Shown: piece after piece, positions 35,962-48,060 of the stretch
Position numbering within the stretch: the first letter of the stretch is position 1
Layout of the letters: every line of letters begins with the position of its first letter
Notes under the pieces: model-generated
Database searches by the model: none
Told to the model about the DNA's origin: nothing
What the model saw: the letters and a program-made list of their open reading frames with translations, nothing else
Source of the DNA: Armillaria gallica
Taxonomy: Eukaryota > Basidiomycota > Agaricomycetes > Agaricales > Physalacriaceae
Assembly (NCBI GenBank): GCA_037576215.1
Contig: JBANDB010000011.1
Location: forward strand, 1,860,001 to 1,924,000
Reading direction: 5' to 3'
DNA length: 64,000 nucleotides
Position numbers and translations under genes: made by a program

Positions 35962-35995
35962 CGAGAGTGTGTTTTTCCTGGAAAACACACTCTCG
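35962..35995. repeat. Perfect inverted repeat, 14-bp arms, 6-nt loop
   Basis: Left arm 35962-35975 (CGAGAGTGTGTTTT) and right arm 35982-35995 are exact reverse complements around TCCTGG. It lies about 250 bp upstream of F-box copy B, outside any supported gene. Confidence 0.9.
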
Positions 35996-36614
35996 CCGAG
36001 ATTGTCTGGGGTTGCGGCCATATATTCGGCGAATTTCTGGGCTTGATAATTCATGAGCCGGGAATGTCAAATGACTCAAGCCAACCACCGCGTGGAGAAA
36101 TCGCAGTCGAGGAATATCGGTCCCTCCGGATGCGATGGTTAAACTTGCCTACAAAGAGGCTCCAGCAAGCCGACTTCGCAATGCACTTCCAAATGGCGTT
36201 GACCCAATCTGGATGTGCAAGAGTACACTTTGCTTTCAAGAAATCGCCAATTCAATATTTAGTGGTTCCGTATTTTTTGGCCAGACTACGTTGCCCGTTC
36301 GTGAAATCAACCTGCTATCATATCCAGCAGTGCTACAGGGACCAAAAGGAAGGGTCGCCTTGATGGTGGTGACGTCGAGTATGGTCCGACCGAACTGAGT
36401 GAACGAATGCAAGGCCGAGAAAATACGCTCCAGAACTTCGACCATTGCGGCTATATGCGTGCGCTAACGATTTGCAATAGTTCTCGTCCCTATAAATGTC
36501 ACAGAATTAGAATGAGCGCAAGGGAAATGACAAGCATGACTGACCGAGTACAGGTGTGTACCTCGAAAATTCTAATGAGGATTAGGAAGCAGGTGCCGGT
36601 AAAACATATGTGAA
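35996..36614. other. Intergenic region, no supported gene
   Basis: A plus-strand open frame (35917-36363) spans the hairpin but has no family features, so I do not call it a gene. Confidence 0.45.
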
Positions 36615-38099
36615 TCAGGAAAGCAAACAGGTAGCGCAGGACGGCGTGCCCAAATTTTCTTCGAACTTGACGAAGCATTCAGAAAAGGCCGTTTCTTCCC
36701 AGGTGGATGTTATATCAAAGCCCCGTCGTAAGTACGTGTGGTGCACCATGCGATTGAATGACCAAAGAGCCAAGAAGGCGTATCCAATGCCATTAACAGG
36801 GAAAATTAGCAGCAACCTAGATTCAGACAAGTAGCTAAGCTTTAAAAGAAGGCGAGAACATGACGACGATAGCCTCACCTCAACGAAAAGAATTTTTCTT
36901 TTCGCCAACGCCGGTAAAACGCTCTTCGTATCGTCCCCAAGAGAGTTCGGATACTCCCTTGAATGTCTCCACCGCGCCCTCGCTACATCATAGTTATCCA
37001 GCCTCAAGTGTACCGTCCTTAATGACTGTATCCTCCCTAGCACCGCATCCAGCGCGGTCCATTCATCAGCGTACACTGTGAAATCACTGGAATAGAAAAT
37101 CTCGAACGTGACCTCCTCCATTCTATGCCACTAAGCGAACTCCGCAGATAACCATCGCAGCCACTCGTCTGGCTTCGTATGTTGGTCCAAGCGTATCCAC
37201 CACAGCCTAACGTGTATCGAACGAAGCTGAGATACGTCAATTAGGTTTGACAGCGGTTCTGAGGAAGCTATCAAGAAAAGAACTCGGTCGAGGACGAAAC
37301 TTCACTCACCTCCAAGGCAGATATTCAGTGCCAGATGCTTTAAGGGACTACCACTCAACCGCCTTAATATCTCCTTGGCGATACCCACGCGCTCTGCGGG
37401 ACGTCCAGAACCTGCCATGAGCACTGATAGTCGGTCAAGACTGCTCAGGTTGACTGAGGACTGCAGCAGTTTCAGCAGCGGCAAAGTACGAATGATCATC
37501 CAGACTGATCGCTAGTGATTCTAACTGCGGTCCCAGCCCATTCGTATTCTCGGCTCCTATTTGTGAGTCCGAGAAGTTGCCGCAAGACACGTCTGACAAA
37601 GTTAGTCGTTTGAGATGGCTGCTACCTCCCAAAACGGCCAAAAAGTCCGCACAGTGAAGGAACTGTCCTTCGCGGAGCTCGAGATTGGTTATCCGTAGGG
37701 AGCGAAGGGTAGCGACGAGGGTATCTCGCAGGCATGGTGAAAGCTCGTCCCAATGAAACCCACACAGATTAATTGATATACTTTTGAGCTTCGGTAAGTT
37801 TCTCGAGAGTGTGCACAAGGAGCCGCGCGTCGAGCAGTGGCGACACTCGACAGCTTTCACGAGCGTGGCAATGAAGGGTGGGCGCATATGAGTGTGTAAA
37901 ATTGTTCTATAGAGCGCTGGCTGTGTCTCTGGCCGAAGTTATTTGTTCGTTGATTATTGAAGTTAACCCGAGAAAAGATGTGGCGTTGCGAAGAGTATGT
38001 CCATGAATGGTTGATGAGAGAACAGGCGCGCAAGGCAGCCTTGTCGTCTTGATTCTCATCCACGATAGCGTCGATCAGCTCATTTGGGAAGCCTGGCAT
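36615..38099 (-). pseudogene. F-box-like protein copy C, decayed
   Basis: The start PGFPNELIDAIVDENQDDKA, ACSLINHSWTYSSQRHIF shows the same F-box-like head as copies A and B. The frame is then lost and regained several times: near 37880, where ICAHPS passes to FIATLVKAVE in another frame; again near 37800 around the HTLEKL region; and near 37500, where LDDHSY passes to PLLKLLQSSVNL. After the conserved intron (NICLGGE, then the exon with LRSIHVRLWWIRLDQHTKPD) there is an in-frame TAG at 37131-37133, followed by MEEVTFEIFYSSDFTVYADE. With at least four lesions this is a true pseudogene, more decayed than copy A. It lies about 900 bp from intact copy B in the same orientation, consistent with tandem duplication. 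Confidence 0.82.
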
Positions 38100-40044
38100 A
38101 GTGCCCTTTCATGGGTAAACCTGGAAAACCTGGAAATGGTGAGGTAAATGGTTAATATCGTTCTGATAGCGACCAACATTGGAACTAGCCTGGTAATCCG
38201 ATTTACAGCGACTTTCTGACTTGAAGGTATCCTGTGGCACAATTCTGAACGACGCAAAACGACGAGAGAGGTATCGGCGTTAAGCAAGTAGAAGGAACCA
38301 GGCTTTCCGCTGTCACCCTCCTTATGTAGTAGCCTTATTCTCATGTCCCTTTTCCGCCTTCTGCCGAGATTCGGTCCAAGTTACTGTATACCTCCCAAGG
38401 TATGCCAAGTCCCATCGCGTGTTCTCTTCTTATGCACCATCGCATTTTTATCAGAGCAGACAGTTACTAACTAAAGACCCAAAGTCGTCTGTCGCCGAAG
38501 ACGGGCAGGGCTCTGCGCGCGCGTTTCTGCAGAAGTTTGTAAGTGCGACAGGTAAAGCAGAGACATGGTATGTTACGTTACCTGAATACCCCAGCTCGTC
38601 ATGCGTCAGCGGTTGCTACTGGTTATGGGTATCATTTTCCCGCCTGCTTCTCTCTTGGAGCAGCTGACGCGCATCTCACCGTGGCCCAGAATTGTGGAAG
38701 CCTGCTTTTTCTTTCCTTTCGCATGCTGTTAGACCCGAAACCACCGGCAAAGGAGGACAAGAGCCTGGCTCGCAACAGACATGCGGGTCGCCGCTCCGAG
38801 TGACTTTGAGGACATTCAAAACAGGGTTAGACTTGGCGGGAAATCAGCTTACTTTGCGATCAAAACATTACCTGTGATAAAATATTACTATGAACATCCA
38901 CGGCCAAGTCTCAAACGCCGCCATTGAACAAATTCACTCACTTCATAACGTTTTCATGCCTCGAAACTTGGCTGATAGCCGTCGTCTGGTTCTCGCGACT
39001 TTTTTCCAAAGTGCGTCGAATTTTCGGTCCCTCCACGTCTTCTGATGGACGATTTTTACTCGTCGGACATCCCTAGAGGTCGGTGGAACAACCAAAAAAA
39101 AGTCCGGCTGTCTGGCACGCTCCATACCGCGGACAACAGGTACTTTCCCCCAAGGTTCAGCGCTTTTCAAGTGCGTTCAAGTTGCAAACGCTCCTTTGAA
39201 TCTAACCTGTCAACAAGCCTAGATTAAAAGGAGAACAAAACATACATTGTTCTAGGATATATTCTCAAATCTCTTCTGTTTGTACTATCCCCCACCTGCA
39301 GCAGTCTGAATCGTGACTTTGGCTGATCGAACTCCGCGACTGCCGACTGTGTCCATATTCGCCATTTTGCACAACGCATGCAAGTTTTGGGAATAATCCT
39401 TTTGCCTGCAAATGTGTCTTCGACATTCAATCCTTGACCAGATTCCTTGAGCGAATAGTTCTTCGAATGCGATATAGAGTCGGCCAAGATAGTTTGCTGG
39501 TCGACGAGATGGATGATCTACATTGGAGGCGACACGTCATCGATATCGTTGACCATAGATGCCAAACATGAAGATGCTGGATATGCAAGAGGAGGAATGC
39601 GAGCTTGTTAACGAAGATGAAGGAATGTTGGTTGCTTGCTGGCAGCGGCAGCGACTGACACAGATGAAGAGGAGCCACGTGGTCAGACGTGCCATCGTGT
39701 TTATTCTGATCTGTTTTCTCCTCAGCCAATTGGGTAGTCTCCCCTAAGCTGACTCTCAAATTAAAGCTGTTCAAACAGCGATTAATGCTTATATATCAGG
39801 ACATAATGTATACACCTCCCTGAATCCACGACTCGTCTTTATTTTTTGTTTGCACTCTTGTGCATGAACATATACTCAAATTTTGTCATGCGACAAAACC
39901 TGGCTCCTACAGAAAAGAAGAATAGTTCATTGAATATGATATAGAGAACATATTGTAATACAATCGGTCCAATCCGAGTCGATTGATCTTCTATAATGTC
40001 GGTGTCCAGGGAATTTTTATGAAGAAGACAAGATGCTTCTAGTA
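38100..40044. other. Intergenic region, no supported gene
   Basis: About 1.9 kb. Short frames on both strands overlap and show no motif. No repeat structure was noticed. Confidence 0.45.
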
Positions 40045-41215
40045 TCACAAAGCGATGGAGCAAATTGTGAATAAGAGGAGGAGAACTGTCCATGTTTTAG
40101 ACATTTCTGGCCACGCGAGATGACTAGTAATACGATAAGCTTGAACTCCGCCCCCGCCGTGGAAGTGAGGAAGCACATACTTCGAACCTGAGCCATTACT
40201 ACTATCACTAGCACTAGGGGTGCCTGTGATTGAAACGTTGAAAACTGCGACCAGACCATCTACAGCGTTCACCGCGCCATTATTGGACACAGACTGGTTA
40301 TGGTTGATGCCGATGCTCGTGTTTTGTAGCAGTCCCGTAACATACATAATGTCGGTTCTGTATGTATAGCCCTGAGAGGACGATGTCCCAGAAAATGTCG
40401 ACGAACCGGTCAGCGTGAGTGTAGATACTTCCGAGCTAGAGATGTTGCCGACAACGTAGTCACGTCCCAGGTTATATCCGTTTTCAATGATATCGTGGTT
40501 GTCGTTTGAGGAGGTTTCATAAGATATCGCCAAGAATACAGCACCGCTATATTTAAAGTAAATACAATGACTGAGGTTGGACTGACGCGTAAGTGCTAAC
40601 CTGTTGGCCTCACTACCGTTCTGAACCCAGTAACGAAAGTGATCGCCTCCCTTCACCGATTCTGTGCAAGAACCAAAGGAAGGATCGCCATAATTATACC
40701 GCATTACGGCAGTCTCATTGCCTGTAAAAAACATGAGCCGGCATTGCAAAAGGAAACTAATTAAAAGCACGCACGGAAACCGTTGCCGTCCCCCAAATCA
40801 ACTTGTTGGGAGTTACCGGTATGTTGACCTAAGCATTCACCCGAAAACGATAAAGACCTTTATTGCCGGTAAAAATGAGTGAGACGTGCAGTAAGTAGGA
40901 TGCTTGACTTACAGAAAATAGTTGATGAGCCCTCCGTCCGTGCTTTGCAGTTCAAGAACAGCCTGGTTAGAATTTCCCGATATGATAGCGTTCACCGGCT
41001 CTTGTTGGCCGTCTGGGATATGTCTGTCCTACAACCTTTTTCGCACAACTTTGAGCGTTCGGTTAATTGCTAAATGGACTTATCCCGCCTACCGTCAACA
41101 TAGATCCCCCATTGCTAGCCGGACTGTAATAACCTCCAGATGGCACGCCGCGATTGAAAATCTCCGTGGCTAGGGCGAAAGACGAAAAGGACAGAGAAAG
41201 GAGTAGTATTGTCAT
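40045..41215 (-). pseudogene. Secreted glycoprotein with GPI-like C-terminus, copy 3, one frameshift
   Basis: The start TILLLSLSFSSFALA is a signal peptide, and exon 1 again ends NGGSMLT. Exon 2 reads VVGQTYP, but the conserved continuation (DGQQEPVNAIISGNS) is in another frame because of one extra base in the run at 41015-41017. After that the family blocks follow normally: ETAVMRYNYGDPSFGSC, GGDHFRYWVQNGSEAN, NGYNLGRDYVVGNIS, LLQNTSIGINHNQSV. The last intron joins the GSGSK end to a tail MSKTWTVLLLLFTICSIAL, GPI-like as in the other copies. Splice positions match copies 1 and 2. The single lesion may be decay or a sequencing error in a CCC/GGG run. Confidence 0.68.
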
Positions 41216-41611
41216 GGAGGAAGAGTGGAACCCTTAGCATAGCATTGATTTATTAGTAGTCTCCACACAATTATTCATTCCGGCGGCAAGCCATCGAAGC
41301 TGTGTCGCGGATAATGCTGACATTGAGAGACATCTCGATCGTTATTCAATGTAGCTAGATATTGTGTCCTTGAGCTCGATGTTGTTGGAGAGAAGGGAAG
41401 AACGGCGATCGATCATAATGACGACGATGACAGCATCAGGCTAGTGATCCTTTTTAGAAAATCGTTCATTCCTAGATAGAATACGTAGTAAGATAGATAC
41501 AGTACCATATTTAAAACGTTACAAAATTGAAAACATAGTAATGTGAGAGACAAGGAATTATCTAGAGTATTAATAAGCTCTCTGCAACTAAAGTTCGTAA
41601 CCTCACTATGG

Positions 41612-42845
41612 CTATAACAAATACATGAAAGATTCAGCATCAGACCTGCTCTTCACCTCCACCTGGAACAAGGAACGGCTTCTCAGTACCGGAAACTGAT
41701 CCTCTATCCCCTGCTGGAGCATATCCATGGAGCTGGCCTGTGTCGGCGTACAAAACAGCTGAAATACTAATCCCCGAAGCCGAGATCTGGTGGCCGAAAG
41801 GGTAGCATCCCATGCTGACCAAACACCATAGTCCATATGGCCAAAGAGACTTGGGGTCGACACAACCGTACGGACAACGATCTCCTCCACCTCTTTAGCG
41901 CGGTCATCAAACACTCTACCCCACGACTTGATCGTCGAGGAATGGCGTTCATTATATATGGGGTGGGAGAAGGTGATGGTAACTTTCCGGAGATATGAGA
42001 TGTCCAGATCGTCCAGGAATACTGGGCGCAAAGCTGCATATGGATATGTTAGGCGCGGATAGTTAAGAGTAAGATAAACATACATTGATGCATCAAATGA
42101 ACTTCCTCCAGCGTGCATGACGCAGTTTTCAGGATCGCGCTGACAAAGGGAATGTCCGAGTTATCTTGTACGCTGATGGCAAATATACGGAGACGACTAA
42201 AGGAGAGACCGCCTATTTTGGAGTTTAACATGAGGTCACTCAGCCCGGAACTAAACGCCGAGGATGAGATAGAAAAGCTCTCGAGGTGGGATGATCGCGC
42301 CGGCAATTCGTAGTCGGCATCAATAGAGGCCAGACGTGGCACTGAGAGCAGTTCAAGACGTCGTATACGAGGATGCAGTTGTATGAAGGTGAGCGTTTCG
42401 GAGACGGAGGCATAACAGTTGCTGTCGTGGAAATCAACGGAAGGGAGCGTAGAGCGGGAAATGATGTCACGCCCTGTCGGTGGACCAGTTCGGTGACCCA
42501 GAAGATCCAGGAGACATCTTTCATCACCAGCCATTCGACACTGGTGAGTGAGGATATGATGAAAGCAATGATGTCGTCGGGGGGCACGTAGCGATTATCC
42601 AATGTGAGGTGTTTGATCACCCGAGGAATGTGCGGGGAAGAACGACACATGGCGACAAACTTGTCGCAGCGAAAGTTATGGCCAAATGCCATCTTTCTGA
42701 AGATGTGTATACGTGTACGGGTGTAGAATGCATGAGAGGTGAGGGCGCACGATTTGAGTGCAGCTGGGTCGTCCCATAAATGGTCGATTACGGCGTCAGT
42801 CAGCTCTTGCGGAAAGGAACCGTAATGAAAGCCATTCAAGGACAT
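41612..42845 (-). pseudogene. F-box-like protein D, one frameshift
   Basis: The head SFPQELTDAVIDHLWDDPAA and SCALTSHAFYTRTRIHIF is F-box-like, of the same general type as copies A-C but diverged. The frame continues to FPALRSL and then switches near 42465-42475 to VDFHDSNCYASVSETLTF, with IRRLELLSVPRLASIDADYE and LEEVHLMHQ. A GT-AG intron (donor after MHQ, acceptor before LRPVFLDDLDISYL) leads to the last exon with VEEIVVRTVVSTPSLFGHMD and the end DAESFMYLL. One single-base indel is enough to explain the break. The gene is downstream of secreted copy 3 on the same strand. Confidence 0.66.
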
Positions 42846-45216
42846 CTGAAAGGTCGCAGGAAACTATCAGCTAACGAGTTGAACGAACAAGTTGGACGCT
42901 ACCGACTGGGGATGTAGACAGTTAGGTCTGTTGAAGAGGGGGTGGCAAGACTAGTGTCTATGTGGATATCAGGAGACGAGGAGGAACCGACAGTTCACGG
43001 CAGACAGAACGTATGATGATGACGATCTTTTTTTGATGAGGTGATGATAATAATGGAAAACAATTCCCAGCCCCAAAACTTGTGGCTTTGATGGGCCTAG
43101 ACCTTTCATTTGTTTAATTGCCGGAACCGTAAACCTTAACGAGGGATTCCTGTCGAGCCAAACAGTATGCAGTCATAGAAAATTGGGTCAGTCAAAAGTA
43201 ATACAGCTGGTCAGCACTGTGCGTCCTACGAGTCGTAACTCTGGGTCCCAGATACCATGTACTTGGTAGCTCGAAACGGCCGGACGTATCCTCCGTGGAC
43301 AAGACACATCGCATCAAGCAACCCTTGAAACAGCTACCGGAAGAGATAAGCCTCATAAGGGTGGGTAAATAGACATACCAACGAGCGGCGTGATCATCCA
43401 CATGTTAAGTTGAATTTGCGGTATTTGGATGAATGCCGGATGCCAGCATAATGTCTCATCATGTCTGGTAGATGCCCATCGTTTCCCTTGAAAGGGACAA
43501 TTGAGTGATTGTGCGGTTAGGAAAAAATCTGAGAATATGTAGCATTATCGTCAACTGCTGCAGCCCAAGGATGACAAGAGTAAGTAGAGGATGAACGATC
43601 ACGAGATGACAGCGACCTTCGACCAGAAGCAGACTCTAGAAGCGTCAGAAGAGTGCTCTGTATAGTATAGATCAGGGATAGGGAGTGAAAATTGGGCGTT
43701 AAGCTTGCGATAAGAACCAATTTCGGTAACAAAGCGTCGACAGAGAGGTATCACTCTGGCTCCGGTTGTATTTGAGCGGCTAGCGACCTCGCTGATTCAC
43801 GACGGTGAATGGGAAGACATGAGTCACCAATATCAGTGAACGGAAGACTGAAAATCTGCCGGGTTTCTGTTGGTAGGTTCTGATGTGAGAAGGTCTGTAG
43901 CAGGATATTCGGTGAAGGTGGAAACCGGCCAGACTCCTTGATGCATGAATGCGAGGCCGGCAACGGTCGCGCAGCATTCCGGGAAAATATAGCATTGCCG
44001 TAGGCTCTGGTCTTGATGGCCTTTGGTGCTCTGTACTTGTCGAAATAGCACAGGACACAAATAAAGGCGTGCGGCTTGATGTCGCCTTGCATGCGGTGGA
44101 ATCGATACCAGCGACCTCAACAGCCGTCGGTGATGTAGTCCGAAGGTGTAATCGCCTGGGTACGATATGCCTTGCCGCCAACACTGTAGTAATGGAATAT
44201 ATTAACTTAATATCCTCAATTTATGACAGCCACACCACGCACCTTCATTACCGAATCCCTTCTGCCCGAGCACTTCTTTCTAGCCCTTCACCTAGGTGGA
44301 TCTCGCTCTTCTTCTAGAGCTCAATGGAGAAACTTCAGCGCTCGCCCTGCATTGTTCGTCGACAAAGAGCTAGTAGCCGACTGGGAGCCGGTGCGCGGGA
44401 GAAGAGACCTCGCTGAAGTCGATGATGGCGGTAGGAGACAACGAGGGCATACGGCCTCGTGATCGTCCGGTCCTTATCTCTTGCTCTTGAACTATGACAT
44501 GCGAACTCGATACTACATACGGGGTATCCTCTGCGACCAAGACACAAGAAATTTACCGTCAGAATCTAGAAGGAAAAAAGGCAGAACAGTGTCTGGCCTT
44601 GTGAGTGTACCTGTTTTACCTTCTGTGTTCGCTCACGCTGAAAATGCAATATGTAGCTCAGCTCAGTCATGAGTGGGCCCAATTGTACATATGCATAGAA
44701 CAAATTTCTTGCATTGCTCAATCTCCAAAGATACCAACGCCGACCACATAGCTGTCGCAATTACGGTACTCAAATACTTTGGCGCCATTAGACGTACATG
44801 AGCACTATCGATGAAGACGTCGATTAGACCTGATTGTATCTGAACCGAGAACTTGCCAACAGAACCTACATACAGTTCAGCTGCCCGAGGTGCGTTACTC
44901 ATAATATTTATTCGAACGCAACGAACATCATATATTTTCCAGTCAAGTAGTGATTTCTACAAGAACTCTCTGAACGGCGACAGCAGCTTTCATGTCGGGA
45001 TTAATTTGTTAATTCGTTGCGATTCTACCCTTGGATGAGCAAACAAAGAAGTGAAGCAAAGTCCGCTGAAGCGGTAGCGCCGGCGTGTCGTTGGCTTTGT
45101 CTCATACCTCCCGAAGTTGACCCCTTCATGATTTTCGCGCCGAAGTGCTTTCGTGAGCTGCACCGTGTCGGATTATCTCTCCATTGCATGGACACACGGA
45201 TCTACAGATCATCGTC
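42846..45216. other. Intergenic region, no supported gene
   Basis: About 2.4 kb. Three minus-strand frames overlap at 43751-44184; none has recognisable motifs or a splice pattern, so I call none of them. The upstream region of the BTB array lies at the right end. Confidence 0.45.
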
Positions 45217-46411
45217 ATGGATCAAAAAATCGATGACGAGGATGTCGAACATACTGTTGACTCCGCTATATACAAGTAAGTCATTCCATCGTGTGTCTTA
45301 GACAATTCATATAGCTTATTTCCTCTCAGCATTGTACATGATCGTGTTTCAACCTCAAGGCATTATCTCCTAGCCTCCAACTTTATAAAAAACTTGCGGT
45401 ACCGTAATTGCGGATACACTCATCCTCTTTCTCTAGCAATAAACCCGAGAATATAAACGCCTCTCACCCTTTCGACAATTCTGATCCCACTTCGGATATC
45501 GTTCTAATATCCTCTGATGACATTCGTTTCCACGTTCACAAAACCATCCTTTCCTTGCGTCTCCCTTCTTCCGAGATTTAATCACCCTAGCCCAAGCCCC
45601 GAGCGACGGCTCCCTCCCCACAGTCCCTTTGACCGAAGAGAGCAAAATCATGGACAAAGTCCTTCGGTTCTGCTATCCAACATTCGATGCTTCCTTCAAC
45701 AACGTATCCGAGGTCTACCAGGTTGCAGAAGCTATGCACAAATACCTCATGGATGACGTAACGAACAGGCTTCCCGGCGAACTGAGGAAGTTTTCCGACA
45801 AATGCTCATTGCATGCCTTCGTCATCGCCTGGAAGCTGGATTGGAGAGAGGAAGCTGAGCATGCAGCGAGTAAAGTACTAGCAGGGCCCTTACTCGCCGA
45901 CAAGGAAGCCATACCGGAGCTCGACCTCCCTGCGCTCGGGATCGTTTATCGCCTTCTCCAGTTCCACGAAGGGCGCTTGAGCGTCATCCAGAATGCGTTT
46001 CTCCGTAGACTGGATATAGCTCAAGCCGAATGTACAATCTACAGCAAAGGGCCTGCCTGCGGCGTACATGATGTTTGCGATGATACGCCCCAATTTCTGA
46101 CCCCGCTTCCAAAGAAATCGTGGCTCGTCCAATACGGTGTGACGCTCCTGAAAGCCTTGCTTTTGTCCCCAACTATGGAGACTTTGGATTTGACAGACAG
46201 AGATGCCGGAGCATTCGCCCGCAGCGTTGCAGAGTCGTGTCCTAATTGCGCACAGGGCGATCTCGATACTATCTTCTATGTGACGATCTCAGACGAAGTC
46301 TTGGCTGAGGTCTATAATGCGTTGGACGAGGTGAGTCGTCTGTGCCTACTTCTGCACGCTGAAAGTTCACCTATCTGGCAGAGATTTGAACTTGACGTGT
46401 TGGAGTCATGA
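45217..46411 (+). pseudogene. BTB array gene 1, one frameshift
   Basis: Exon 1 (45217-45275) encodes MDQKIDDEDVEHTVDSAIY; after a 161-nt intron the BTB domain begins ASHPFDNSDPTSDIVLISSD and IRFHVHKTILSL. There one C is missing (about 45550-45557); the true continuation, SPFFRDLITLAQAPSDGSLP, is in a shifted frame. From VPLTEESKIMDKVLRFCYP on, the frame is open through EAMHKYLMDDVTNRLPGELR, LHAFVIAWKLDWREEAEHAA, KKSWLVQYGVTLLKALLLSP and AESCPNCAQGDLDTIF. A terminal micro-exon (46382-46411) follows an in-frame intron and gives RFELDVLES. The family is an agaricomycete BTB group; the function is unknown. A young pseudogene or a sequence error. Confidence 0.7.
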
Positions 46412-46943
46412 AGCTTACAAAGGCGCATAATGTTCAAAGAAGTACACACGGAATGATAGATTTTGCGTTGCCTGGAGCTTTGCACCTTCTAAACTTCTCT
46501 ACGGAGGTAATAAGCCGATATTTTCCCGCAAGATCGAGCCACCTATGGTCAACATGCAGTGAGTTCCCTACACATTTTCTTCGTTCTCGGTATGGCTCAA
46601 CCGCTAAAGGTCTTTCTCCTAACTTAACTAGATTACAGTCCAAAAGGGAAGCAGCCGACGGTGCCGTGGAACACCTCTGCTTATCAATACGCGGCTGGAT
46701 GCCCGCCATTACCAACTGAATCGGTAATAGTAAATATGCCTCCGGAGGAGGACGAAATGAGATCGTTTTACATACACTCTTTCGTTCGTTCCGTAAAGCT
46801 TGAAGTCTTATCTCCTGCCCTTCTCTACCCTCGCCGATCTACCCCGCTTGATCTGTGGATGGTACGCTGAAGTGCGCTGACCTCCTCCTCCTTGAGGGCT
46901 GAATTATGCCCGAAATTTCCATTTATTTAATGCTCGCCCGACG
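46412..46943. other. Intergenic region in the BTB array
   Basis: Spacer between array genes 1 and 2, with no supported frame. Confidence 0.45.
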
Positions 46944-47329
46944 CATTTTCATATTCACAAGTTCACTCTTTCCCTCGCCTCTGCCTTCTTCAGAGACTTA
47001 ATCGCGTTAGCCCAGGCGTGTCAAGCTATAGCTCACGTCCGTCAGTACCCTTGACTAACGACGGCAAACTTATTGGCAAGATCCTTCACTTCTGTTATCC
47101 CACACAAGATGCTCTCTTCGACAATGCTACCAAGGTATACCAGATCGCTGCACAAATACATGATGACGTCACACACAGACTTTCCGAGGCTTGCCACATA
47201 CGCAGCCGCGAAGTGCTCAACAGCCCCCGGACCAAAGACGAAGGCAACATCCCAGATCTGGACTTGTTGGAGTCTCCTCGCGTGATTCATTGCCTTCACT
47301 CACAGTTGCGTAAAAATCGCGGCGACGTT

Positions 47330-47337
47330 ATTCAAAC
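47330..47337. repeat. Target-site duplication, left copy
   Basis: ATTCAAAC directly left of the MITE; identical to 47954-47961. It fits the hAT preference nTnnnnAn. Confidence 0.85.
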
Positions 47338-47953
47338 CAGTGTTGTCAGGGTCAGGTCAAACACTTGACCTTGACCCGGTCTGACCCCTGGTCAGTCAAA
47401 TGGGTCAGTACGGACGAAGATTTTTGGGGGGGTCAGGAAGGGGTCAAAGCCTATCACGTGCTGAAATATATTGCGTATTTCTCTTGCTCAATTTTCTCAT
47501 TATTTCGATCTTCTACGGCCTCGCAAGTATGGCTCACCACAGAACATGGGCATGGGAGCATTTCTCGACCGATGATACAAGCTACAAGAACGAACGGTCA
47601 TATAAAAAGCCTGGTGTCTCGCCGACAACTCGCCGAGCTTCGTTTTGAGGTTGGGATGTCAGGTAGAGGCCCGCTTTAACTTATTCTGGAAAGGCGGAGT
47701 GAAGAATTCGGAGCAGTAGATGGAATTGTATGGTTTGTTGCAAGCGGGGCCTACTACTAGTGTTGGTACAAGTGGTAATACATCTATTGTAGTTGAGTAG
47801 AAGGCCTTAAACACTGCTACTACTCACAAATGAACAAACATTGTCTGACCCCTCTGACCCCGGTCATGACCCGGGGGTCATAGAGGTCACAAGAATTCTC
47901 GCTGACCTCTCGTTTGACTGACCCGGGTCTGACCAGGGGTCATGACAACACTG
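47338..47953. mobile_element. 616-bp non-autonomous hAT-type MITE
   Basis: The ends are perfect 11-bp terminal inverted repeats, CAGTGTTGTCA on the left and TGACAACACTG on the right. The element is flanked by an 8-bp direct repeat. Just inside both ends are clusters of GGTCA/TGACC words, including TGACCCCTGGTCAG in inverted orientation at the two ends, like the subterminal transposase-binding repeats of hAT elements. No transposase frame fits inside, so it would need a transposase from elsewhere. It sits in BTB array gene 2. Confidence 0.85.
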
Positions 47954-47961
47954 ATTCAAAC
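47954..47961. repeat. Target-site duplication, right copy
   Basis: ATTCAAAC directly right of the MITE; identical to 47330-47337. Confidence 0.85.
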
Positions 47962-48060
47962 ACACGCTTCTTATCAAAATCGACCAATGACCGACCTACA
48001 TTCACTTGTCCCTGCATCTCCTTCAAATCCGTGACGTTCTGGGCTGGCAACTGAGGATGT

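Larger units (their letters stand above)
46944..48060 (+). pseudogene. BTB array gene 2, truncated and split by a MITE
   Basis: A degenerate copy: HFHIHKFTLSLASAFFRDLI with ALAQA (from 46944) is recognisable, then the frame shifts to GKLIGKILHFCYPTQDALFD and ATKVYQIAAQIH. The middle of the protein, where the other copies have LRAFVIACVMGW, is deleted: RLSEACHIRS passes directly to REVLNSP. The sequence runs through LESPRVIHCLHSQL to RGDVIQT at 47337, where the 616-bp inverted-repeat element is inserted. After the element the duplicated target resumes for a short stretch without clear similarity. No start codon is visible. It is a dead gene by several independent lesions. Confidence 0.78.

Noticed and set aside
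35917..36363. 148-codon plus-strand frame
   Set aside because: It contains the perfect 14-bp hairpin and has no family motif or intron; likely chance.
43751..44184. Three overlapping minus-strand frames of 95-134 codons
   Set aside because: All three cover the same bases in different frames, with no recognisable family.
47365..47679. 104-codon plus-strand frame inside the 616-bp MITE
   Set aside because: It starts in the inverted-repeat end and spans the subterminal repeats, with no transposase motif.
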